Below, piece after piece: positions 41,660 through 61,275 of a DNA stretch of 64,000 bases. The position numbers and the translations under genes were made by a program. Positions within the stretch are counted from its first letter, which is position 1, and every line of letters starts with the position of its first letter. The notes under the pieces were generated by a model, which did not search any database, was not told the origin of the DNA, and saw nothing but the letters and a program-made list of their open reading frames with translations. Source of the DNA: Streptomyces pactum (GTDB lineage Bacteria > Actinomycetota > Actinomycetes > Streptomycetales > Streptomycetaceae). The stretch is taken from positions 7,192,001-7,256,000 of the forward strand of contig NZ_JACYXC010000001.1 of NCBI RefSeq assembly GCF_016031615.1. The letters run 5' to 3'.

Positions 41660-44530
41660 ATGCGGCTTGAGGTCGGTCCCTTTGTCGAGCGGCACGGCCA
41701 GTTCGCCGCCATCGACGCGGCCATCGAGAACAGCCGGGCCCGGGAGGGGCAGCTGCTGATCTTCGAAGGTGCCCTGGGCCTCGGCAAGACGGCGCTGCTC
41801 AACGAGGCCAAGAAACGCGCCCTGACCGCGGGCTTCACCCTGCTGCACGCCCGCGGCAGCGAGTTCGAGGCGGGCTTCCCCTACGGTGTCGTGCGGCAGC
41901 TCTTCGAACCCTGGCTCGCCACCGCCGACGAGGCGGAGCGGAAGGCCGTGCTCTCCGGCCCGGCCAAGCTGGCCGCACCGCTGTTCGAGTACGGCACCGG
42001 GGGAGTGGTCACCGGCGCCGGCCCCGAGCAGCGCCAGGCCGTGCTGCACGGCCTCTACTGGATGTGTGTCCACCTCGCCCGCCGCGCCCCGCTGTTACTG
42101 CTCCTGGACGACCTGCACTGGGCCGACGTCTCCTCGCTCCAGTTCCTCACCTACATGGAAGGGCGACTGGACGGCCACGCGATCCTGATGTGCGCGGCGA
42201 CCGAGTCCGTGGACGACGGGCAGCGCGCCGACATCAACCAGGCCCTGCTGTCCTCCGCCTCGGCCCGGCTGGTCGCGGTGGGCCCGCTGAGCGAGGACGG
42301 CGTACGCGCCTTCGCCGCCGGTGCCCTGCCGGGGGTGCGGCTCGACGAGACCCTGGTGCGCGTCTGCTACGCCGCCACCGGCGGCAACCCGTTCTTCCTG
42401 CGGGAACTGCTGGCGGAGGTACGCGAGGAGGAACTCGGCGACCCCCTGTCCCTGGCCCGCGTCGGCCCGCGCAACATCGCCCGCGTGGTCCTGCGCAGAC
42501 TCCAGCAGCTGCCGCAGCCGCTGGCCGAGCACACCACCCGGCTCGCCCGCGCCCTGGCCGTGCTCGACGCCCCCGGGGAGCCCGCCCTGGGACACGCCGC
42601 CCACGCCGCGCACGCCGCGCACGTCGCCGGGCTGGACGCGGTGGAGGCCGCCGAAGCGGTCAGCACCCTCATGGACCTGGGCATCGTGCACCCCCTGCCC
42701 CCGCTGCGGTTCGCCCAGCCGGTGGTGCGCACCGCCATCTACGAGCACCTGCCGCTGCCTTCGCGCCACCGCGCGCACGCCCGCGCGGCCAAGGCCCTGC
42801 ACGCGGCCGGAGCCACCGGCGCCCAGGTCGTCCCGCTGCTGGTGCCGCTGCCGCCCTCCGGCGACGAGTGGACCGCCACGGTCCTCGCCGACGCCGGACG
42901 CGAGGCGCTGGAGGCGGGCGACCCGGCCGCCGCCGCCCGGCTGCTGCGCCGGGCCCTGGACGAGCCGGCGCCGGCCGCCCTGCTGCCCGCGCTGCTGGCC
43001 CGGCTCGGCGCGGCCGAACTGCGGCTGCGTGACCCCGAGGCGACGGCCCGGCTCGGCGAGGCCCTGGAGCTCACCGAGGACCCCCTGGACCGCGCCGCCA
43101 TCGTCATCGACATGAGCACCGCGCTCACCGCCGCCGCCCGCTACGAGGACGCCCTGGCACTGCTGCAGCAGGCCCACGCCGCGGTGCGGGGCCGCAGCCG
43201 CGAGGTGGAACTGCGGCTGCACTCCGAGATCGTCAAGGTCGCCCAGCTCACCCCGCGCACCAGACCGCTCGCCGCTCGGGAGCTCAGCCGCCTGGACCGC
43301 ACCGTGGTGGGGGAACAGGGAGCGACCGCCGCGCTGGTCGGCGCCCAGCAGGCGTTCGAGGCGCTGATCGGCGGGGAGCGCGCCCCGGACGTGCTGCGGA
43401 CCGCCGAAGCGGCCCTGCTGCACGGACCGCTGACGGCACCGCCGGACGGCGGGGCGCAGGCGAGCTGGCTCATCGCCCTCGTCCTCGCCTGCTGCGACCG
43501 GCTGCCGGAGGCCGACCGGCTGCTGGACGAGGCGCTGCGCGACGCGGAGGAGCAGAGCATGCTGCTGGCCACCGCCGACCTGCGCGCCCTGCACGCCTGG
43601 CTGCGGTTCCAGCGCGGCATGCTCGCCGAGGCCGAGACCGACGGCTCACTGGCGCTCGGCTCGACCGAGGAGGCCGGGACGCCGCCCACCGGCATGCCCT
43701 TCGCGGCCGGCGCGCTGATCGACTCGCTCGTCGCCCAGGGACAGATACGCACCGCCGCCCGGGTGGTGGACCGGTGCGGCCTGGACAGCGACATCTCCCG
43801 GCAACCCACGTTCCTGCCCCTGGTGATGGCCCGCGGCCGGCTGCGCATCGCCCAGGGCGACGCGGAGGCCGGCGTGCGCGACCTGCTGGGCTCGGCCGAG
43901 GCGCTCACCGAGTGGGGCACCGACTGTCCGGCGCTGAGCCCCACCGCCACCGCCGCGGCCACCCTGGCCCGGATGGGCCGCACCCGGGAGGCCCGGCCCC
44001 TGGCCGAGGAGACCCTGGCCACGGCCCGCCGCTTCGGCACCCCCCGCACCGTCGCCGGAGCCCTGGTGGCCACCGGCCTCGCCGAGGAGGGACGGGCCCG
44101 GCTGCGGCACCTGGAGGAGGCCGTCGCGCTGCTGGAGGACAGCCCCGCGGCGCTGGAGCGCTGCCTGGCGCTCACCGAGTACGGGGCCGCGCTGCGCCGC
44201 GCGGACCGCGCCGAGCAGGCCCGGCCGCTGCTGCGCAGGGCGGGCGAGATCGCCGACGCCACCGGGGCCGCCGCACTCGCCAAACGCATCCGAGGCGAAC
44301 TCGCCGCCATGGGGGTGCGGGCCCGGGTACCCGCCCGCACCGGAGTCTCCGGGCTCACCCCCCGGGAACGGTCGGTGTCCGCCCTGGCTGCCGAGGGCAA
44401 GCGCAACCAGGAGATAGCGCGGATGCTGTTCGTCACCGTCAAAACGGTGGAATGGCACCTGGGACAGGCGTACCGGAAGCTCGGCATCGCCTCCCGGGGT
44501 GAGCTGAGGGACGCCCTGGCCAGGGTCTGA
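41660..44530 (+). CDS. LAL-family (large ATP-binding LuxR) transcriptional regulator
   Basis: 956 residues. AAGGAGG (41646-41652) is 7 nt before ATG 41660. Walker A is GALGLGKT at 37-44, and Walker B is LLLLLDDLHWAD at about 145-156. A long helical, TPR-like middle follows (many Ala/Leu repeats, 330-860). The C-terminal LuxR helix-turn-helix lies at about 895-950 (LTPRERSVSALAAEGKRNQE, then VTVKTVEWHLGQAYRKLGI). LAL proteins are pathway-specific activators of macrolide and polyether clusters. A TTA codon at residue 146 makes translation bldA-dependent. It is upstream of, and co-oriented with, the NTF2 and PKS genes and is the best candidate activator of this cluster. Confidence 0.95.
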   Translation: MRLEVGPFVERHGQFAAIDAAIENSRAREGQLLIFEGALGLGKTALLNEAKKRALTAGFTLLHARGSEFEAGFPYGVVRQLFEPWLATADEAERKAVLSGPAKLAAPLFEYGTGGVVTGAGPEQRQAVLHGLYWMCVHLARRAPLLLLLDDLHWADVSSLQFLTYMEGRLDGHAILMCAATESVDDGQRADINQALLSSASARLVAVGPLSEDGVRAFAAGALPGVRLDETLVRVCYAATGGNPFFLRELLAEVREEELGDPLSLARVGPRNIARVVLRRLQQLPQPLAEHTTRLARALAVLDAPGEPALGHAAHAAHAAHVAGLDAVEAAEAVSTLMDLGIVHPLPPLRFAQPVVRTAIYEHLPLPSRHRAHARAAKALHAAGATGAQVVPLLVPLPPSGDEWTATVLADAGREALEAGDPAAAARLLRRALDEPAPAALLPALLARLGAAELRLRDPEATARLGEALELTEDPLDRAAIVIDMSTALTAAARYEDALALLQQAHAAVRGRSREVELRLHSEIVKVAQLTPRTRPLAARELSRLDRTVVGEQGATAALVGAQQAFEALIGGERAPDVLRTAEAALLHGPLTAPPDGGAQASWLIALVLACCDRLPEADRLLDEALRDAEEQSMLLATADLRALHAWLRFQRGMLAEAETDGSLALGSTEEAGTPPTGMPFAAGALIDSLVAQGQIRTAARVVDRCGLDSDISRQPTFLPLVMARGRLRIAQGDAEAGVRDLLGSAEALTEWGTDCPALSPTATAAATLARMGRTREARPLAEETLATARRFGTPRTVAGALVATGLAEEGRARLRHLEEAVALLEDSPAALERCLALTEYGAALRRADRAEQARPLLRRAGEIADATGAAALAKRIRGELAAMGVRARVPARTGVSGLTPRERSVSALAAEGKRNQEIARMLFVTVKTVEWHLGQAYRKLGIASRGELRDALARV
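42095..42097 (+). other. TTA leucine codon in the LAL regulator (residue 146)
   Basis: An in-frame TTA in the Leu run of the Walker B strand (P-L-L-L-L-L-D-D). It is a typical bldA control point in a pathway regulator. Confidence 0.9.
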
Positions 44531-44541
44531 CGGAGGAAAAG

Positions 44542-44601
44542 GCTGGGGTTGCTGCTGGGGCGGAACCCGAGGTCCCCGGCGCCCCGGGCCCCCCAGAATC
44601 G
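44542..44601 (+). promoter_or_regulatory. Conserved 60-nt element, copy 1 (before the NTF2-like gene)
   Basis: It starts GCTGGGGTTGCTGCTGGGG and ends CCCCCCAGAATCG. Inside is the dyad CTGGGG-CGGAA-CCCGAG (44555-44571). The same layout occurs at 45232-45290. It is a candidate operator for the LAL regulator. Confidence 0.6.
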
Positions 44602-44606
44602 CAGCG

Positions 44607-44631
44607 GGCCCCCGGCGCTTCGTCGGGGGCC
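44607..44631 (+). terminator. GC hairpin between the LAL and NTF2-like genes
   Basis: An 8-bp stem GGCCCCCG/CGGGGGCC with a 9-nt loop, about 77 nt after the LAL stop and without a T tract. It may end the LAL transcript or lie in the leader of the next gene. Confidence 0.4.
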
Positions 44632-44799
44632 GCGCCGCATGCGCGACCGCTACGCGTCACCGGCACCGGTCCCCGCCGCGACCGCGGGGAACACCGGCCG
44701 CCGGCCCGCCGCCCGCCGCGCCCGGCGCCGTACCCGCCCCCTCCGTCGCGGACGGGTGCGGACCCCATCCGGCCGACCGGCCCGACCCCAGGAGGACCC

Positions 44800-45201
44800 A
44801 TGCCCGACGAGGCCAAGCGCAAGCAGCTGGTGCTCGACTACTTCGACCGCGTCAACGCCAAGGACGTCGACGCGGTCTGTCAGATGTTCACCGCCGACGC
44901 CCGGATCGAGGACCCGGTGGGCACCGAGCCCGTGGTGGGCGCGGAGGCCGTACGGGCCTACTTCCGGCGGGTCATCGAGGAGTTCGGCACCCAGGACACC
45001 CCCGGCACGCTCACCGGCTCCCAGGACGAGGCGCACGTCGCGGCATCCCTGAAGGCCACCATCCGCAACCCCCAGGACCCCGAGGGCGGCCGGCTCGCGG
45101 TCAACGTCACCTCGGTGTTCCGGTTCACCGCGGACGGACTGATCGCCGAGATGCGCGCCTACTGGGGGGCGACCGACGTGGCGCCCGCCGAGTGCGACTG
45201 A
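44800..45201 (+). CDS. NTF2/SnoaL-like fold protein (ketosteroid-isomerase type)
   Basis: 133 residues. AGGAGG (44790-44795) lies just before ATG 44800. The family pattern is clear: KQLVLDYFDRVNAKDVDAV, then FTADARIEDPVGTEPVVG with the conserved acidic residue, SVFRFTADGLIAEMRAYWG and ATDV. This fold covers delta-5-3-ketosteroid isomerase, SnoaL cyclases and the MonB-type epoxide-opening cyclases of polyether pathways; the EDPVG and YWGxxD motifs are shared with both isomerase and MonB groups. Next to a modular PKS it is likely a tailoring isomerase, cyclase or epoxide hydrolase. Which of these cannot be decided from this window, because no epoxidase is visible. Confidence 0.82.
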   Translation: MPDEAKRKQLVLDYFDRVNAKDVDAVCQMFTADARIEDPVGTEPVVGAEAVRAYFRRVIEEFGTQDTPGTLTGSQDEAHVAASLKATIRNPQDPEGGRLAVNVTSVFRFTADGLIAEMRAYWGATDVAPAECD

Positions 45202-45231
45202 CACCCGGTACGTCCACGGCCGCACCGTGAT

Positions 45232-45290
45232 GCTGGGGTCGTGCTGGGGGTGCGCCCCAGGGTCCGCGCCCCCACCACCCCCCAGAATCG
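45232..45290 (+). promoter_or_regulatory. Conserved 59-nt element, copy 2 (before the PKS)
   Basis: It starts GCTGGGGTCGTGCTGGGG and ends CCCCCCAGAATCG. The core dyad CTGGGG-GTGCG-CCCCAG is at 45244-45260, in the same register as in copy 1. It lies 170-230 nt before the PKS start. Confidence 0.6.
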
Positions 45291-45461
45291 AGGTCACGAT
45301 CCGGTGGTGCCCCCACGGTGCGGGCAGCCGGACCGGCCGGCCTTCATCACGGTCGCGGTCCACGGAAGCAGGAACGCCCGGAAGGCGGCGCGAAGGGGCG
45401 CGTGCGGCGGTCGCCGCGTCCGCCGCCACCGAGCCAGGTCATCTCGTCATCGGGGGAACGC

Positions 45462-56978
<11,517 letters not shown>

Positions 56979-58931
56979 CGGAACTCGCCGCCACCCTCGG
57001 CGTGGACGGCGACCGGGAACAGCTGGGCGCGGTGCTGCCCGCCCTCTCCTCCTGGCGGCGGCAGCGGCGCGAGCGGTCGGTCATCGACTCCTGGCGCTAC
57101 ACCGTCGGGTGGAAGCCGGTCTCCGGCACCGCCGTACCCGTGCTGACCGGCCCGTGGCTGCTGGTGGTCCCGGCCGCCGACACCGGCACCGAACTGACCG
57201 TCTCCCTCACCCGGGTCCTGGGCGAACGCGGCGCCCGGGTGGTGCCGCTGACCGTCGGGGCCGCCGACACCGACCGGACCCGGCTCACCGAACGGCTGCG
57301 CACCGCGCTCGCCGATCACCCCGCCCCGGGCGGCGTGCTCTCCCTGTGGGGACTGGACGAGACGCCGCACGGCACCCGCGCCGTCCTGCCGACCGGGGTG
57401 GCGGGCACCCTCGCCCTGCTCCAGGCACTCGGCGAGCTGGAGGTGACCGCGCCGCTGTGGAGCGTCACCCGCGGAGCGTGTCCACCGGCCCCGCCGACCC
57501 GCCCGCCGGCCTGGCACAATCCCAGATCTGGGGCCTGGGCCGGGTCGCGGCCCTGGAGCACCCGCAGCGCTGGGGCGGCCTGATCGACCTGCCGGACACG
57601 GCGGACGGGGTCAGTGCCGTAGACGAGCGGGTGCTGCGGCGCCTGTGCGGCGTCCTGTCCGACCCGCGCGGCGAGGACCAGCTCGCCCTGCGTACCACCG
57701 GCACCCTCGCCCGGCGCATGGTGCGCGCGCCGCTCGGCGACGCCCGGCCGGCCCGCGACTGGCGCCCGGACGGCGGCACCGTACTCATCACCGGCGGCAC
57801 CGGCGCGCTGGGCGCCTGCTTCGCGCGCTGGCTGGCCCGTAACGGGGCCAAGGAACTGGTCCTCACCAGCCGCCGCGGCCGCCGGGCACCCGGCGCCGCG
57901 GAGCTGGAGGCCGAGCTCGCCGCACTCGGCGCGCACGCCACCGTCGTCGGCTGCGACATCGCCGACCGGGACGCGGTCGCCGCGCTCATCGAGCGGCTGA
58001 AGTCCGAGGGGCGACCGGTCCGTTCGGTGATGCACGCCGCCGTCGTCGCCGACCTCGCCCCGCTCGCCACTGCCGGCCCCGAGCACTTCGAGAACGTGTA
58101 CGCGGCCAAGGTCGGCGGCGCCATGCACCTGCACGACCTGCTCGCCGGCGAGGAACTGGACGCCTTCGTCCTCTTCTCCTCCATCGCCGGCTTCTGGGGC
58201 AGCGGCGACCACGCCGCGTACGCCGCCGCCAACGCCCACCAGGACGCGCTCGCCGAGCAGCGGCGCGCCCAGGGGCTGCCCGCCACCTCCATCGCCTGGG
58301 GCATCTGGGACGCCTTCCACGACTGGGACGAGCACGCCGCCGAACAGCGCAAGGAACTCAGCGAACGCGTCGGTGCCCAGGGCCTGCCGATGCTGGAGCC
58401 GGAGACGGCCTGCGACGCGCTGCGCCAGGCACTGGACCACGAGGAGACCTTCGTGGCCGTCGCCGACATCGACTGGGACCGCTTCACCACCGTCTTCACC
58501 TCCTACCGGCCCAGCACCCTGCTCGACGAGATACCCGAGGCCCGGAGCCTGCTGGACGCCGCGGCGGCCGAGAACCCGGACGGCCGGGACACCTCGGCGC
58601 TGCGCCGCAAGCTGGCCGAGCTGGACGAGGAGGAGCGGGTCACCGAACTCGCCGAGGTGGTCAAGGCTCAGGCCGCCGCCGTCCTCGGGCACGGGTCCGG
58701 GGCCCGGATCGACGCCGGGCGCGCCTTCCGCGACCTCGGCTTCGACTCGCTCACCGCCGTGGACCTGCGCAACCGCCTCAACACCGCGACCGGCCTGAAG
58801 CTGACCGCCACGGTCATCTTCGACCACCCCACCCCCACCGACCTCGCCCGCCACCTGGCCGGCCGGCTCTTCCCCCGGCGGGCCGGCGCGCGGCACCGGC
58901 GACCCGGCCACCGCCGCCGCCCCGCGCCCCC

Positions 58932-61275
58932 GTGCCGGGCGTGGTGGCCGACCGGGACGACCCCGTCGTCATCGTCTCCATGGCCTGCCGCTACCCCCGG
59001 CGGGGTCGGCAGCCCCGAGGAGCTGTGGCGGCTGGTCCTGGGCGAGGTGGACGCCATCTCGACGTTCCCCCACCGACCGGGGCTGGGACCTCGCCGGGCT
59101 CTACGACCCCGATCCGGAACGGGAGGGCACCGTCTACTCCCGGGAAGGCGGCTTCCTGCACACCGCGGGCGAGTTCGACGCCGCGTTCTTCGGCATCTCG
59201 CCGCGCGAGGCGCTGGCGATGGACCCGCAGCAGCGGCTGATGCTGGAGACCGCGTGGGAGGCGCTGGAGCGGGCCGGCATCGACCCGCACACCCTCAAGG
59301 GCAGCATGACCGGCACCTTCGTCGGCGCCAACCCGTCCGACTACCGCGCCGGAGTGGGCCGGGTGCCCGACGGCTACGAGGGCCACCTGCTCACCGGCGG
59401 CCACAACAGCGTCGTCTCCGGCCGCATCGCCTACACCTTCGGCCTGGAGGGCCCGGCGGTCACCGTGGACACCGCCTGCTCCTCCTCCCTCGTCGCCCTC
59501 CACCTGGCGGCCGCCGCGGTCCGCAACGGCGAGTGCTCCATGGCGCTGGCCGGCGGCGTCACCGTGATGTCCACCCCCGCAGCCGCTGATCGGCTTCAGC
59601 CGCCAGCGCGGCCTCAACCGCGACGGCCGCTGCCGCGTCTTCGCCGCCGACGCCGCCGGCATCGGCATGGCGGAGGGCGCGGGCATGGTCCTGGTCGAGC
59701 GGCTGTCGGACGCGCGCCGCAACGGCCACCCGGTGCTCGCCGTCATCCGCGGCTCCGCGGTCAACCAGGACGGCGCCAGCAACGGCCTCAGCGCGCCCAA
59801 CGGCCCCTCCCAGGAACGGGTCATCCGGCAGGCGCTGGCCAACGCGGGCCTGACCGCGGCCGACGTGGACGCCGTCGAGGGCGCACGGCACCGGCACCAC
59901 GCTGGGCGACCCCATCGAGGCGCAGGCACTGCTCGCCACCTACGGGCAGGAGCGCGGCGGTGACGAGCCGCTGTGGCTGGGCTCGTTCAAGTCCAACATC
60001 GGCCACACCCAGGCCGCCGCCGGCATCGCCGGCGTCATCAAGACGGTCCTCGCCCTCGGCGCCGGCGTGCTCCCAAGACGCTGCACGCCGAGGCCGACCC
60101 CCGAGGTGGACTGGGACTCCGGCGCCGTACGGCTGCTGACCGAGGCGCGCCCGTGGCCGGAGACCGGCGCACCGCGCCGGGCCGCGGTCTCCGCGTTCGG
60201 CATCAGCGGCACCAACGCGCACCTCATCCTGGAGCAGCCCGCCACCGCGCCGGACACGGCGGACGGTGACCCGGCCGGACCGGACCGGGAAACCACCGGA
60301 CCCGCCGGCGGCTCCCTGGGCGGACTCGTCCCCTGGGTGGTCTCGGCCCGCGGCCCGAGGCACTGCGCGGACAGGCCGAACGGCTGCGGGAGTTCGCCCA
60401 GGCGCACCCCGAGGCCACCGACACCGAGATCGCCGTCTCACTGGGTGCGCACCCGGGCGGGGTTGGAGCGGCGTGCGGTGGTGCTGGGTGCGGATCGTGG
60501 TGAGTTGCTGGCGGGGTTGGAGGCGTTGGCCGGTGGGGTGTCCTCGCCGGGTGTGGTGACGGGTCAGGTGGTGTCGGGGCGTCGGGCGTTGGTGTTCGGT
60601 GGTCAGGGAGTCAGCGGTTGGGGGATGGGGCGGGGGTTGTATGAGGCGTATCCGGTGTTCGCGGGGGGTGTGGGATGAGGTGATGGCGGAGTTCTCGGCG
60701 GGGTCGGGGGTTTCGCCGGTGGGTGTGGTGTGGGGTGGAGACGCGGGGGTGTTGGAGCGGACGGAGTTCGCGCAGCCGGCGTTGTTCGCGTTCCAGGTGG
60801 CGTTGTTCCGGCTGGTGGAGTCGTGGGGTGTGCGGCCGGATGTGGTGGCGGGTCATTCGGTGGGGGAGATCGCTGCGGCGCATGTGGCGGGGGTGTTGTC
60901 GCTTGCGGATGCGTGTCGTCTGGTGGCGGCGCGTGGGCGGTTGATGCAGGGCTGCCGGCGGGTGGGGGCGATGGTGGCGATCGCGGCGCCGGAGGCGGAG
61001 GTGGCCGAGGCGCTGCTCGATGGGGTGGTGATCGCGGCGGTGAACGGTCCGTCGGCGGTGGTGGTCTCCGGGGTGGAGGAGGCGGTCCTTGAGGTGGGGG
61101 GAGGTGTTTGCCGGGCGGGGTGTCGGACGCGGCGGTTGCGGGTGTCGCATGCGTTCCATTCGCCGTTGATGGAGCCGGTGGTGGAGGAGTTCCGGGGTGT
61201 GGTGTCGGGGTTGTCGTTCGGGTCGGCGTCGGTGGGTGTGGTGACGTCGGGTGGTGGTGTGGGGGTGATTGGGCT
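58932..61275 (+). CDS. PKS module 3: KS and most of AT (multiply frameshifted)
   Basis: The KS begins VVADRDDPVVIVSMACRYP (58941 on). Motifs are preserved across several frames: SPREALAMDPQQRLMLETAW, the active site DTACSSSLVALHL (about 59470), HGTGTTLGDPIEAQ, SNIGHTQAAAG. The AT (60590-61440) has GHSVGE and SHAFHSP, which indicates malonyl-CoA. At least eleven single-base changes occur, at 58994-58998, 59067-59071, 59574-59578, 59879-59881, 60072-60074, 60098-60102, 60354-60356, 60443-60445, 60606-60624 (pair), 60663-60668, 61096-61124 (pair) and near 61270. No stop-generating substitutions are needed to explain the breaks, and the catalytic residues remain. It may be a normal module with sequence errors, or a new pseudogene. 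Confidence 0.8.

Noticed and set aside
44555..44571. Canonical PAS-LuxR (PimM-type) binding site
   Set aside because: The half-sites match but the spacer is 5 nt rather than 4, and no PAS-LuxR gene is in the window; reported only as part of the repeated element.
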